Assembly (NCBI RefSeq): GCF_000336635.1
Contig: NZ_AOLY01000036.1
Location: 1-63,580 of the forward strand
Source of the DNA: Haloarcula japonica DSM 6131
Lineage (GTDB): Archaea; Halobacteriota; Halobacteria; Halobacteriales; Haloarculaceae
Direction: 5' to 3'
DNA: 63,580 nucleotides
The stretch's first letter is position 1. Each line of letters opens with the position of its first letter. Positions 32,720-42,182 of this stretch are shown here, piece by piece. Under the pieces are notes generated by a model. That model saw nothing but the letters and a program-made list of their open reading frames with translations, did not search any database and was not told where the DNA came from. The translations under genes and the position numbers were made by a program.

Positions 32720-34090
32720 TTACCGCTTCCCAAGCGCCGTCTCGAACACGCGTTGTGCTCGCTCGTAGGCGGCGTTCCGGTCGACGATTGGATGGCAGTA
32801 GTCCGGGGCCAGTTCCCCGCGTTCGCCGTCCGAGAGCGTCGGCCAGTCGACAATCTTCTTCGCCGGGACGCCACGAAGCTCCGGCACGTACTCGGTAACG
32901 TAGTCCGCCCCGCTGTCGTACTTACTCATCTGTGCGACCGGGTCGAAGATGCGCACGTCCACGGAGTCGGTTCCGGTCGAGGCCGTCCACTGCCAGCTGG
33001 CGGCGTTGGTAGCGGGATCGTGGTCAACCAGTCGCTTCCGGAAGTGGCGCGCGCCCTCACGCCAGTCAACGAGGAGGTGTTTCGTGAGGAAAGACGCGAC
33101 GTTCTGGCGCGGCCGGTTGTGGATGTATCCCTCCCGTTCGAGTTGTCGCATCCCGGCGTCGACGAACGGATACCCTGTCTCGCCGCGCTTCCACGCCTCG
33201 AAGTTGTCCTCGTCGTTTTCCCACTCGATACGGTTCGGGAACGACTTGTAGTTCTCCGACAGCAGCGTCGGGTTGTGGTACAGCAGGTGGTAGCTCTGTT
33301 CGCGCCACGAGAGCTCGTAGCGGTACTTCTGGATATTCCGCTGGGTGTCTCCGGTGGCTTCTGTATGTCGGTCGGACGCATCCCGCCACATCTCGCGGAT
33401 GCCGATCATCCCCGCCGCGAGGTACGGCGACATACGCGAGACGGCGCTGGTCGGCCGTTCGACGGCGGCCCGCATATCATCTCGGGTGTTGTTGTACGTC
33501 TCGATACCGCCGGTGAGGAAGTCGTCGTACCGCTGCCGTGCGCCCTCGTAGCCGGGTGTGGGCAAGTCGAGCTCCGTCTCGATACTCGGGGCCGTCGTCG
33601 GGTCTGACATGTCGACGAGCGAGTCCGCATCGGGCCGGCCAACGGGCGGTAGCTTGTGGTGGGCCTGCCAGTCGTCGTAGAAGCGACTGTGGTTCTCGTA
33701 CTGGCTATCGAGCCCCGCTGGGTCGACGAGCACGAGGTCTGTCAGCGATTTCGTCGGCAGCGACTTGTCGACTCGCCGCTGGCGGTTCCGCCGTGCGGGC
33801 CGGTAGTGTTCGTTGTAGTACACCCGGTCGGCATCGTACTCATCGACGACGTTCGAGAGCACCTCGACGGCGCTCCCCTTCCTGACGAGCAGGTCCCCGC
33901 CGTGGTCCCGATACGCCTGTTTCAGCGCTCGGACACCCGCCAGCAGGAAGGCTCGCTGGCGCTTCCCGACCGTCGACAGTAGGTCCGTGTCGAGAACATA
34001 CACCGATAGTACTTCGTCGTCCGCGGCGGCGGCAGTCAGTCCCCGGTTGTCCGGTATCCGGAGGTCCCGCTGGTGCCAGAAAACGTGCAT
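32720..34090 (-). CDS. phr: Deoxyribodipyrimidine photolyase (cryptochrome/photolyase family)
   Basis: 456 residues. The N-terminal photolyase domain starts MHVFWHQRDLRIPDNRGL. The C-terminal FAD domain has WREQSYHLLYHNPTLL, YPFVDAGMRQLEREGYIHNR and ASWQWTASTGTDSVDVRIF, all conserved in class I photolyases, including the tryptophan-rich electron path. It repairs cyclobutane pyrimidine dimers using blue light, important for organisms in sunlit brines. The ATG at 34090 is preferred to the upstream ATG/GTG codons, which add eight residues. Confidence 0.93.
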   Translation of the reverse strand: MHVFWHQRDLRIPDNRGLTAAAADDEVLSVYVLDTDLLSTVGKRQRAFLLAGVRALKQAYRDHGGDLLVRKGSAVEVLSNVVDEYDADRVYYNEHYRPARRNRQRRVDKSLPTKSLTDLVLVDPAGLDSQYENHSRFYDDWQAHHKLPPVGRPDADSLVDMSDPTTAPSIETELDLPTPGYEGARQRYDDFLTGGIETYNNTRDDMRAAVERPTSAVSRMSPYLAAGMIGIREMWRDASDRHTEATGDTQRNIQKYRYELSWREQSYHLLYHNPTLLSENYKSFPNRIEWENDEDNFEAWKRGETGYPFVDAGMRQLEREGYIHNRPRQNVASFLTKHLLVDWREGARHFRKRLVDHDPATNAASWQWTASTGTDSVDVRIFDPVAQMSKYDSGADYVTEYVPELRGVPAKKIVDWPTLSDGERGELAPDYCHPIVDRNAAYERAQRVFETALGKR

Positions 34091-34191
34091 ACCCTCTGTT
34101 AGGGATACCGGCATTTGGGTCCGAACCCGATTCTATTGTGTGTGCGAACCGGAGCCACGATACCGGGCGCTCTCACCTGTCTGTTCCCGGC

Positions 34192-34986
34192 CTACGCCGT
34201 CTTCGGTTTGTGGACCAGATAGCAAAACTGCGTGAAGCTGAAGAACGTTTCTCCACGGGCGTCCTGTTCCCGAAGGTCATCGGCCCAGGCCCGTGCCGCT
34301 GTCCGCCCGATGGCCCCATGATCGGCCGCATAGTCCTCGATGAACTGCATGAGATGATACGCGAACGTCCCCGCTTCGAGTCGATTGTTGACGATAGTGT
34401 TCGGTTCGACCTGGTCGACCGCCAGACCTGCCTCACGGAGAATCGGAGCCAGACGGGAGCCGAGACGTGGGTGTGGGCAGTGGTCGTCGAACGCGTCAAG
34501 CACGCGGGCCATACGCTCGGGGTTGGGACTGCGCCAGACCAGCGACGAAAAGTCGACGTCGCAGATGACGGCGGACCCGCCGGGCTGGAGGACTCGATTC
34601 AGTTCCGAAACCGCCGACGCAACTGTTTCGAGGTACTCGAACACCTGTACCGCAACAGCCCGGTCAACAGATTCATCAGCCGCCGGGAGGGCATCGGCGT
34701 CTCCCTGCGAGAGGGTCACCTGCGGGAGCGGGGCACAACGTTCTCGGGCGAGTTCGAGCATCGGTTCGCTCCGGTCGATACCGTGAACGTGTCCCTCGTT
34801 GCCGACCGCCCAGCCGATCTCTGCCGGCTCGAAGCCCGGCCCACAGCCAATAGAAAGAACTGTGTCGCCTGGTTCGGGTGCGAGTAGGGTCCGGACCCGC
34901 TCCCGACGCGCCGCTGCGGCCGGCGTTCTGTATATCGCCTCCTCTTGCCGGGCTTCAGCCTCGTCATAATCGAGCGTGTCACCCAT
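34192..34986 (-). CDS. SAM-dependent class I methyltransferase
   Basis: 264 residues. Motif I is VLSIGCGPGFEPAEI (about 43-57), motif II has acidic GIDRSEPM, and motif IV/V include LNRVLQPGGSAVICDVDFS. Similar proteins methylate small molecules such as quinones or arsenite; no substrate-specific residue is recognised. It is monocistronic, upstream of photolyase in the same orientation with a 100-bp gap. Confidence 0.85.
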   Translation of the reverse strand: MGDTLDYDEAEARQEEAIYRTPAAAARRERVRTLLAPEPGDTVLSIGCGPGFEPAEIGWAVGNEGHVHGIDRSEPMLELARERCAPLPQVTLSQGDADALPAADESVDRAVAVQVFEYLETVASAVSELNRVLQPGGSAVICDVDFSSLVWRSPNPERMARVLDAFDDHCPHPRLGSRLAPILREAGLAVDQVEPNTIVNNRLEAGTFAYHLMQFIEDYAADHGAIGRTAARAWADDLREQDARGETFFSFTQFCYLVHKPKTA

Positions 34987-35211
34987 CTCCGTACAGTCCT
35001 CAGTCGGTTGTCATAAAGAACCCCATTCAGCAGCGTTGCACTCACCACGACTTGCTATCGGAATGTATCACCAAGAAGGCCTGTTTGGGAAGTCAATAGA
35101 AACGCCAGGTAGCATTCGGCGGCCGCAGGCCGCTGTTTCAGGACGTCACGATGTCGCCGCGAAATCGCCGTGAGCAGAGCGCGGTTCGCGCGCGAGATAA
35201 AAAAAGGTGGG

Positions 35212-36075
35212 TTAGTAGAACTCGCGGACGAGGTCCATCGCGCCTTCGGGCGCGCCATCAGGAATCTCGGCCATCGACTCGTCGACGCCCTCGCGCTCCT
35301 CGAAGGGAACGGAGTCCTCGTCCTGATACAGGACGCCCATGTACTCCTTCTCGCTTTCGAGGATCTTGTCTTTGGCCTGGTCGCGGTCCGATGGGTCGTG
35401 GTCGGTCTCGTCGAGGTCCACGATGGCGTCGCGGAAGTAGTCGTAGGTGTCCACGTCGTTGAACGTCACACACGGCGAGTAGACGTTCACGAAGCCGAAG
35501 CCGTCGTGTTCGACGGCCTTCTGGACGATTTCGGCGTGTCGCTGTGCGTTCGAGGAGAACGACTGCGCGATGAACGTCGCGCCGGAGGCCAGCGCCAGCG
35601 CCTTCGGGTTGACCGGCGGCTGGTTCGGCCCGTCGGGCGAGGTCGAGGTTTCGAAGTCCTCGCGCGAGGTCGGCGAGGCCTGCCCCTTCGTCAGCCCGTA
35701 GATGCGGTTGTCCATCACGACGTAGCTCATGTCGACGTTCCGGCGGACGGCGTGGATGAAGTGGCCGGCACCGATGGAGTAGCCGTCACCGTCGCCGCCC
35801 GAGACCATCACTTCGAGGTCCGGGTTGGCCATCTTCACGCCGATGCCCACCGGCAGGGCGCGGCCGTGGACGCCGTGCAGGGCGTAGCTGTGCATGTATG
35901 TCCCGATCTTGCCGGAACAGCCGATACCGGCGACGATGAAGGTGTTGTCCGGGTCGTTGCCCGTCTCTGCCAGCGCCTTCATCATGCCGTTCATCGTCCC
36001 GAAGTCACCGCAGCCGGGACACCAGGTCGGTTGCTTGTCGGATTTGAAGTCTGTGAAGCGAACGTCGGAACTCAT
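35212..36075 (-). CDS. korB: 2-oxoacid:ferredoxin oxidoreductase, beta subunit
   Basis: 287 residues. Binds thiamine diphosphate (GGDGDGYSIGAGHF, with the following MDNRIYGLTKGQ) and contributes cysteines for a 4Fe-4S cluster (WCPGCG at 18-23, GIGCSG near 51, and a late SPCVTFN). With KorA it decarboxylates 2-oxoglutarate (or another 2-oxoacid) to its CoA ester with reduced ferredoxin. It overlaps korA by ATGA. Haloarchaea use this enzyme instead of a 2-oxoglutarate dehydrogenase; exact substrate choice (KorAB or PorAB) is inferred from overall similarity. Confidence 0.9.
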   Translation of the reverse strand: MSSDVRFTDFKSDKQPTWCPGCGDFGTMNGMMKALAETGNDPDNTFIVAGIGCSGKIGTYMHSYALHGVHGRALPVGIGVKMANPDLEVMVSGGDGDGYSIGAGHFIHAVRRNVDMSYVVMDNRIYGLTKGQASPTSREDFETSTSPDGPNQPPVNPKALALASGATFIAQSFSSNAQRHAEIVQKAVEHDGFGFVNVYSPCVTFNDVDTYDYFRDAIVDLDETDHDPSDRDQAKDKILESEKEYMGVLYQDEDSVPFEEREGVDESMAEIPDGAPEGAMDLVREFY

Positions 36076-37832
36076 TGTGTAGCCTCCGCAGGTGTGTCAA
36101 GCGTCTGCTTGATCTCTGTCGCCAGTTCGTCTGCCTTGAACCGCACGCCGTTGTACTTGTTGATGCGCTGAACCCGTTCGAGGACGTCGTGCTCGATGAC
36201 GTCCGCGAACTGGCCGGTGGCGTTACACTCAACGACGATGACGTCCTCGGCGGCCTCGATTTCCTCGGTGAGGTCCGGCCGCGGGAAGATGTACGGTACT
36301 GAGAGGAACCGCACGTCGTAGCCGTCCTCCTCCAGCAGGGTCAGCCCCTCGCGCAGGGCCCCTTCGTTGGAGCCCCAGGAGATGACGAGCGTGTCGGCGT
36401 CGGGGTCGCCGAACTCGCGGTAGTCGAAGTCCTCCTGCTCGCGGGCGGTCTCGACTTTCCGCTGGCGCTTGTCCACCTGCTCGATGCGCACGTCCGTGTC
36501 CTCGGTCCGACGACCGAGTTCGTCGTGCTCGAGGCCGGTCGTCATGTGTGCGCCGTCAGTCGTCCCGGGGAACGCTCGGGGCGAGATGCCGTCAGCGGCC
36601 GCGAAGTGGGCCTGGAAGCGACCCTTCTCGTCGAGCCAGCTGTTGATCTCGTTCTCGTCGACGACCTTCCCGCGGTCGATTTCGACCTCGTCCATGTCGA
36701 AGGTGTCGGGCGAGAACGTCTGTTCGGTCACGGCCATCGCGAGGTCCGAGACGAGGAACACGGGCGTCTGGTACTTCTCGGCGAGGTTGAACGCCTCGAC
36801 GGTCTTCCAGAAGCACTCCGAGACGGTCGTCGGGGCGACGACGAACCGCGGAATCTCGCCGTGGCCGCCGTACAGCGTCATGTTGAGGTCGCCCTGTTCC
36901 TGCTTGGTCGGCATCCCGGTCGAGGGACCGGAGCGCATCACGTCACAGATGACGAGCGGCGTCTCGCTGGTGGCGACCAGTCCAAACGTCTCGGTCATCA
37001 GGTCGATACCTGGACCGGACGTGGCGGTCATGGCTCGGGCACCGGCACGGGCCGCACCGAGGGCCATGTTGATAGCCGAGAGTTCGTCCTCGGCCTGGAC
37101 GACCTTGCCGCCGAACTGGTCGACGCGGCCGGTCATGTACTCCATCACGTCCGTTGCTGGCGTGATGGGGTAGCCGGCGTAGAAGCGACAGCCGGCGGCG
37201 ATAGCGCCCATGCCGATGGCCTCGTCGCCGTTCAGCAGGACGTAGTCCTCGTCGGTGGTCTCCATGTCGTAGTCGAACTCGCCGTACTCCTCCTGGACGT
37301 AGTGTTGCCCCTTCCGGGCGGCTTCCTTGTTGTTCTCGACGATGGCCTCGCCTTTGTCGCCGAAGCGCTTTTCGAGGCTTTCGTCGAGGTTCTCGATGGG
37401 GAAACCGGTGACCTCACACGCCGCGCCCAGTGCGACGACGTTGAGCATGATAGCCCCACCCGCGTCCTCTGCGAGTCGTTTTAGCGGTACTTCGAGTGCT
37501 GTCGCGTCTCCGGGGACTTCCACGTCCTGCATCGTCGAGCGCTCACCGTCGTAGATGATGACGGAGTCCTCGTGGAGCTCGTCCTCGTTCTCGTGGATGG
37601 TTCGCTCGGTGAGTGCGATCAGGATGTCGAGTCGGTCGACGACACTCTCGACCCGGTCGACTGACGTCCGTACCTTGTACGCGGTGTACCCGCCGCGGAT
37701 GCGGGAGGCGAAGTCCTTTGAGGTGAAGACGTGTCGACCAGCCCGGGAGAGTGCCTGCGCGAAAATCTTCCCGGTGGAGTCGATTCCATCGCCGGCTTCG
37801 CCGCCGATGGCCCAGTTCAGGTCCTCTGGCAT
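36072..37832 (-). CDS. korA: 2-oxoacid:ferredoxin oxidoreductase, fused gamma-alpha subunit
   Basis: 586 residues. The first 190 form the gamma domain (LNWAIGGEAGDGIDSTGKIF and RIRGGYTAYKVRTS), fused to the alpha domain (GAIAAGCRFYAGYPITPATD near 218, GPGIDLMTETFGL near 280, SGPSTGMPTKQEQGDL near 310). The start MPEDLNW at 37832 is the usual gamma opening; an ATG further upstream would add 20 odd residues. Reaction as for korB. It is the first gene of a two-gene operon. Confidence 0.9.
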   Translation of the reverse strand: MPEDLNWAIGGEAGDGIDSTGKIFAQALSRAGRHVFTSKDFASRIRGGYTAYKVRTSVDRVESVVDRLDILIALTERTIHENEDELHEDSVIIYDGERSTMQDVEVPGDATALEVPLKRLAEDAGGAIMLNVVALGAACEVTGFPIENLDESLEKRFGDKGEAIVENNKEAARKGQHYVQEEYGEFDYDMETTDEDYVLLNGDEAIGMGAIAAGCRFYAGYPITPATDVMEYMTGRVDQFGGKVVQAEDELSAINMALGAARAGARAMTATSGPGIDLMTETFGLVATSETPLVICDVMRSGPSTGMPTKQEQGDLNMTLYGGHGEIPRFVVAPTTVSECFWKTVEAFNLAEKYQTPVFLVSDLAMAVTEQTFSPDTFDMDEVEIDRGKVVDENEINSWLDEKGRFQAHFAAADGISPRAFPGTTDGAHMTTGLEHDELGRRTEDTDVRIEQVDKRQRKVETAREQEDFDYREFGDPDADTLVISWGSNEGALREGLTLLEEDGYDVRFLSVPYIFPRPDLTEEIEAAEDVIVVECNATGQFADVIEHDVLERVQRINKYNGVRFKADELATEIKQTLDTPAEATQ

Positions 37833-37898
37833 TATATCCCTCGGGTAGCCAGCGTGGTAGGAAAAGCCTTCCGTAACCGCCCGCGCGCGCACTACTCG

Positions 37899-37937
37899 TT
37901 TTCGAGTGAATACCGGGGTAGTTTCGAGTGAAAACCG
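37899..37937. repeat. Tandem direct repeat upstream of korA
   Basis: tttcgagtgaataccgg (37899-37915) and tttcgagtgaaaaccgg (37921-37937) differ at one base and start 22 bp apart, two helical turns. A partial echo, ataccgg, lies at 37960-37966. They sit in the region between korA and the divergent reductase, so they may be operator sites for a regulator binding one face of the DNA. Confidence 0.7.
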
Positions 37938-38037
37938 GCATAATCACCCGTATGTGGCAAAATACCGGCAACATGCTCCGAAGGGCGTGAAACTCCGCGA
38001 CCGTAACCCCCTTGCCCAGTCACGGCAACTCTCGGGT

Positions 38038-38673
38038 ATGGATGAACGAGTCCTCGACGTGGTTGCCGTCCGAGATGTCGGACCCGATACCGTGGCAATC
38101 GACTTCGAGACACCGGATGCCTTCGACGCACAGCCGGGTCAGTTCGTCAAGCTGACATTGCCCGTTGAGGGGGAGGACGTCTCGCGGTTCTATACGATCT
38201 CCTCGCCGACGGTCGACAATGCCTTCGAGATCACTGTCGGCATCGATCCCGACGGCGAGCTGGCCCCCCAACTCGGCGCGCTCGAAGCTGGCGACGGCGT
38301 CCGTATCGCCGGGCCGTTCGGGTCGGATTACTACGAGGGCGAGAGCCGCGTTGTGGTCCTGGCCGGCGGTCCCGGCGTCGGTCCGGCCGTAGGTATTGCC
38401 GAGCGCGCGCTGGAGGACGGGAACGAGGCCGCAGTCGTGTATCAGGACGATGCACCGGTCCACGAGGAGCGGCTGGACGCGCTCGCCGAGGCCGGAGCGC
38501 TCATCGCGGTCATCGGCAGCGAGGAGTCCCTGACCGAGCCAGTCGCCAACGCCGTCGAGGACGGCGGGCAGGTGTTCATTTACGGCTTCGCGGACTTCCT
38601 CGACGCCGCCACGGAAGCGCTGGAAGCTGCTGGGGTCAACACTGACGACGCGAAGGTCGAGAACTTCGGATAG
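38038..38673 (+). CDS. FAD/NAD(P)-binding oxidoreductase (ferredoxin reductase-like)
   Basis: 211 residues with the FNR layout: FAD domain with RFYTISSPT (R-x-Y-S/T), then an NAD(P)-binding domain AGGPGVGPAVGIAERAL and a C-terminal YGFADFLDAA. No iron-sulphur cluster motif is seen. A reductase of this shape could pass electrons between NAD(P)H and ferredoxin. Its neighbour korAB makes reduced ferredoxin, so the pairing makes sense, though it is inferred. It is divergent from korAB across about 200 bp. Confidence 0.85.
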   Translation: MDERVLDVVAVRDVGPDTVAIDFETPDAFDAQPGQFVKLTLPVEGEDVSRFYTISSPTVDNAFEITVGIDPDGELAPQLGALEAGDGVRIAGPFGSDYYEGESRVVVLAGGPGVGPAVGIAERALEDGNEAAVVYQDDAPVHEERLDALAEAGALIAVIGSEESLTEPVANAVEDGGQVFIYGFADFLDAATEALEAAGVNTDDAKVENFG

Positions 38674-38743
38674 GTCGGTCGAGTGCTGTTCGAGCGCTGT
38701 CTTCTCGGCTAGGCGTCCCTACGATAGACCGCTGGTAGCGGTG

Positions 38744-39610
38744 TTATTGCTCCTCACCGGCGTCCGACGCTCGAACAGTCATCACCGGAATCGGCGAGGT
38801 TCGGACCAACTTCTCGGCGACGCTGCCCAGCAGGTAACGGTCGATGCCCGTGCGACCGTGAGTGCCGATGACGACGAGGTCAGCGTCAGCGTCCTCGATA
38901 GCGTCGAGAATAGCCCGGTAAGGGGTACCGTGAGTGATCGCTGTCTCAATCGTTCCGACTCCCAACTCGGCGAGTCGGTCGGACGCATCCCCTATTGCGT
39001 CCGTCGCGACCGACTCCAGTTCGTCGACGATGACGCTCGATCCGACATCGACACCGAGCGACCGCGTGTCCACGACCGAAACGAGATGGACAGTGGCGTC
39101 GGTTTCGCTCGCGAGTGTGCCCGTCGGTTCGATAGCTGCCTCCGCGCCGCTACTGCCGTCGGTCGGGAGCAGAATGTCATCAAATGAGATGGTTCCCGGC
39201 TCCGCGTCAGCTTTGACTGAGAGGACTGGTACGTCGGCGAGACGGACGATCTTTTCGGTAACACTGCCGAGGAGGAACCGCCGGACACCAGTTCGGCCGT
39301 GGGTCCCCATGACGATGAGGTCGATGGCGTTCTCGTCGGCGTAGTCGAGAACCGCATCGTGGACGACTCCCTCGCGGACGGCGGAGGCGACAGACAGGCC
39401 CTCGCTGTCGACGTGGTCGGCCTGGGACTCGATGAAGGCCGCTGCTGGCGAGTCGCCGTCGTAATCCCAGTCGTCTGTGGGTCCGTGCTTATCAACGACG
39501 GAAAGGACGTGGACGGTGGCGTCGTGAGTCCTTGCGAGCGCCACGGCGGCCTCAAACGCGCGCTCGGAACCGGGACTCCCGTCGGTCGGCACGAGGATAG
39601 TATCGAACAT
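38744..39610 (-). CDS. Tandem universal stress protein (two UspA domains)
   Basis: 288 residues made of two Usp domains: MFDTILVPTDGSPGSERAF (1-140) and FDDILLPTDGSSGAEAAI (about 148-280). Both have ATP-binding GTHGRTG-x2-x-LLGS signatures (GTHGRTGVRRFLLGS and [15 protein letters not shown]). It probably binds two ATPs and acts in stress tolerance. An ATG at 39643 would add 11 residues; the ATG at 39610 fits the domain edge. Confidence 0.9.
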   Translation of the reverse strand: MFDTILVPTDGSPGSERAFEAAVALARTHDATVHVLSVVDKHGPTDDWDYDGDSPAAAFIESQADHVDSEGLSVASAVREGVVHDAVLDYADENAIDLIVMGTHGRTGVRRFLLGSVTEKIVRLADVPVLSVKADAEPGTISFDDILLPTDGSSGAEAAIEPTGTLASETDATVHLVSVVDTRSLGVDVGSSVIVDELESVATDAIGDASDRLAELGVGTIETAITHGTPYRAILDAIEDADADLVVIGTHGRTGIDRYLLGSVAEKLVRTSPIPVMTVRASDAGEEQ

Positions 39611-39712
39611 CCGTTGGTCACGCTGTTCACCGCCGGTGGTCATAAAGTATCGTGGCTGAGACAGGAACCGGACGGGAGCCGGCAACGGTGACGCAACGAC
39701 AGCAGAACAAAG

Positions 39713-39720
39713 CCTATAAC
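39713..39720 (+). promoter_or_regulatory. Probable TATA box of the 39742 regulator
   Basis: cctataac is centred about 26 bp before the ATG at 39742. This spacing favours that start over the ATG at 39727. Confidence 0.5.
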
Positions 39721-39741
39721 AGTCGGATGCCAATTTTTCCC

Positions 39742-40032
39742 ATGCGCGAGGCAAGTCGGACGACGCGCCAGCGCATCGCTGACCAACTACGCGACGAAGC
39801 GATGGCCGCCGGGACAATCGCGAACGAGTTCGAAATACAGACCAGCGACGCGCTCACGCACGTAGAACACATTTCGAAATCCCTGGAATCGACCGACGAA
39901 CAGCTTCTCGTCGCCCCACCCGAATGCGAGGAGTGCGGCTTCACCGACTTCGATGACCTGACGAACCGACCGAGCCGGTGTCCGGAGTGTAAATGCGAAG
40001 CCGTCTCGGAGCCGGCGTACCGGATTAGCTGA
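39742..40032 (+). CDS. Helix-turn-helix transcription factor with zinc ribbon
   Basis: 96 residues. A winged-helix-like N-terminal domain (MREASRTTRQRIADQLRDEA, then ANEFEIQTSDALTHVEHISK) is joined to a C-terminal zinc ribbon with CEEC and CPEC knuckles. This is the layout of a family of small archaeal predicted transcriptional regulators. The target is unknown. It converges on the small Rieske gene. Confidence 0.85.
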   Translation: MREASRTTRQRIADQLRDEAMAAGTIANEFEIQTSDALTHVEHISKSLESTDEQLLVAPPECEECGFTDFDDLTNRPSRCPECKCEAVSEPAYRIS

Positions 40033-40069
40033 GACAGGACCGATTCCAAGCGGCACCGGTTCTGTGCGT

Positions 40070-40486
40070 TCAGTTCCCGGAGAAGCCGATGCGACCGCGC
40101 GAGGAGAGATCGTGGTCGCCCGACGGTCCCTGGTTCTCGAACTCGTAACGATCGTCGGTCAGATAGATGTCACCGTCTTCGGTTGTGATGGCGACTTCTT
40201 CCAGAACCGCTCCCTCGCAGGGGCCGAAGTTACACAGCCCCGAATCGGATTCGAACGTCGCCCCGTGTTTCTCACACACCAGTTCCCCGTTGCGGACCGT
40301 CGCTCCACTGCCCTTGTCAAGCCGGACATCTGTCCAGTGTGGGCAGTAGTTCTCGAACGCGACGACCGCGTCGGACAACTCGACAATAAGCGCTTCCTTG
40401 GTGTCGAACCCGTCGCGAACAGTGAACAGAAACGTTCCGTCATCAGGTACCTCCGCCAGCGAGACGATGCGGCTGTCCTCGTCCAT
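40070..40486 (-). CDS. Rieske-type [2Fe-2S] ferredoxin
   Basis: 138 residues. Rieske boxes C-P-H (Cys48, His50) and C-E-K-H-G (Cys71, His74) bind a [2Fe-2S] cluster. The disulphide cysteines of bc-complex Rieske proteins are missing, as in soluble Rieske ferredoxins. No signal peptide, so it is cytoplasmic. It probably carries electrons to an oxygenase or reductase elsewhere. The ATG at 40486 gives the typical short N-terminus. Confidence 0.88.
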   Translation of the reverse strand: MDEDSRIVSLAEVPDDGTFLFTVRDGFDTKEALIVELSDAVVAFENYCPHWTDVRLDKGSGATVRNGELVCEKHGATFESDSGLCNFGPCEGAVLEEVAITTEDGDIYLTDDRYEFENQGPSGDHDLSSRGRIGFSGN

Positions 40487-40578
40487 ACTACCCACTTGTA
40501 AGGAAGTAAGCCGTTTCAAACCGCCGGTCCCGGTCCTATTCGCGTATTGCGGAGACGAACGTCAAGACTGACTCGGTC

Positions 40579-41451
40579 TCAGTAGTGTTGCTCCTCGATG
40601 CGCTCGTCGAACAGCCGCTGGAGGAGCTTCGTCATCGGCCCGCTCCCGACCGAGATGCCGTCGACGGTCCCGATGGGACGGATTTCCCACGTCGAGTTCG
40701 TGAGAAACGCCTCGTCGGCGTCGCGTAGCGCATCGAGGGAGTAGTGGCCGGTCTCGACGGGGAAGTCCTCGCCTCGGGCGATGTCCATCACCACGTCGCG
40801 GGTGACCCCCGGCAGCAGGTCGAGGTCCGTACTCGGCGTCCGGAGGCCGTTGTCCGTGACGAAAAAGAGGTTGCTCGTCGCTCCTTCGGCCAGATTTCCG
40901 TCCGTGTCCCGAATGAGACACTCGTCGGCGGGTTCGCCGCCAGCGGCGGCTTTCCGGAGTTCGAGTCTGCCGAGAATCCCGTTGAGATAATTGTGCGTCT
41001 TCGCGTCCGCCGGGACGGCCTCGCCGGGAATCCGCCGGGTCCGGACCGTTTGGACCGACGCCGGTCCGTCCCAGACGCGTTCGCCGTCGAGCCCGCCCCG
41101 CGGAAGGCCCTTGCAGATGACGACGACCGTCGGGTCGACATCGCTTCCCGGCGTGAGCTTCCCGGGCTGGACGCCCCGCGTGACCGACAGCCGGACGTAC
41201 GCCTCGTCGAGGTCGTTGGCCGCGAGCGTCTCGTCGACACGCTCCCGGAGGTCCCCGGGAACGGCGTCGGCGAACCCCAGCGTCTCGGCCGTCCGCTGGA
41301 GGCGCTCGCGGTGGGCGTCCCACCGGAACGGGTCGCCGCCGTAGGCCCGAAGCGTCTCGAACGCCCCGTCACCGTACATGAACCCGCGGTCGCGCACCGA
41401 CACTGTCGCCTCGTCCTCGGGGACGAGCGCCCCGTCTACGTGGTATTGCAT
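40579..41451 (-). CDS. pabC: Aminodeoxychorismate lyase (class IV aminotransferase fold)
   Basis: 290 residues. [31 protein letters not shown] opens a fold type IV PLP enzyme (shown here across positions 2-32 as separate features: VDG loop, RGF-YGDG block). The PLP lysine is in DAKTHNYLN. The GxATSN block (GNLAEGATSNLFFV) and a late FLTNSTWEIRPI follow. Branched-chain aminotransferases look alike, but the operon with pabA and pabB points to releasing p-aminobenzoate and pyruvate from aminodeoxychorismate for folate-type cofactors. It overlaps pabA by 16 bp. Confidence 0.85.
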   Translation of the reverse strand: MQYHVDGALVPEDEATVSVRDRGFMYGDGAFETLRAYGGDPFRWDAHRERLQRTAETLGFADAVPGDLRERVDETLAANDLDEAYVRLSVTRGVQPGKLTPGSDVDPTVVVICKGLPRGGLDGERVWDGPASVQTVRTRRIPGEAVPADAKTHNYLNGILGRLELRKAAAGGEPADECLIRDTDGNLAEGATSNLFFVTDNGLRTPSTDLDLLPGVTRDVVMDIARGEDFPVETGHYSLDALRDADEAFLTNSTWEIRPIGTVDGISVGSGPMTKLLQRLFDERIEEQHY

Positions 41452-42182
41452 AGCAGGCAGAAGTTCTCGATCATGGTCTTGCCGTGGTCGGTCAGGATAC
41501 TCTCTGGATGGAACTGGACGCCGATGTGCGGGCGGTCGCTGTGGCGAACGCCCATGACGACCTGGGACTCGTCGGTGCCGTCGACGGTGGCAGCGTCGGC
41601 TGACGCCGATTCCACAGTGCCCTCAGAGGCGTCGTCACTGACTGTGTACGCTGTCTCGGTCAGCACGTCGGGGAGGTCCTCGCGGTCGACCGCTAGCGAG
41701 TGGTAGCGACCGACCTCGACGGGGTCCGGCAGGTCCTCGAACACGCCGGTGCCGTCGTGGGTAACCGACGAGGATTTGCCGTGGACGACTGCCTCGGCGT
41801 GGTCCACGGGTGCGCCGTTGGCCGCACACAGGGCCTGGTGGCCGAGACAGACTCCAAGGGTGGGGTATTCCAGTTCCTCGAATATCGGCATCGAGACGCC
41901 CGCCACCTCTGGCGTCCCCGGTCCCGGCGAAACGACGATGCCGTCGGGGTCCAGTTCGCGGATGCCCGCGACGTCGATGGCGTCGTTGCGCCGGACGACC
42001 ACGTCGTCCTCGGCCCCGCCGAGCCGGAGGACCACCTCGCCGACGTACTGGACGAGGTTGTACGCGAAGGAGTCATAGTTGTCGACGACCAGGACGGTCG
42101 GAGCCAGCGAGTCTGTCTCCGGGCCGTCGCCAGCGATGGTGCCGTCGCCGCCACTTCCCTCGCTGTCACGACGGCCGCTCAT
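41436..42182 (-). CDS. pabA: Aminodeoxychorismate/anthranilate synthase glutaminase subunit
   Basis: 248 residues. Class I glutamine amidotransferase: [20 protein letters not shown] near residue 30, oxyanion-loop SPGPGTP, nucleophile GVCLGHQAL (Cys), and [10 protein letters not shown] with the catalytic His and Glu. A disordered acidic N-terminal extension of about 28 residues is unusual. A further insertion (about 190-210, [20 protein letters not shown]) lies before the C-terminal block. It supplies ammonia to PabB. ATGA overlap with pabB. Confidence 0.9.
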   Translation of the reverse strand: MSGRRDSEGSGGDGTIAGDGPETDSLAPTVLVVDNYDSFAYNLVQYVGEVVLRLGGAEDDVVVRRNDAIDVAGIRELDPDGIVVSPGPGTPEVAGVSMPIFEELEYPTLGVCLGHQALCAANGAPVDHAEAVVHGKSSSVTHDGTGVFEDLPDPVEVGRYHSLAVDREDLPDVLTETAYTVSDDASEGTVESASADAATVDGTDESQVVMGVRHSDRPHIGVQFHPESILTDHGKTMIENFCLLCNTT

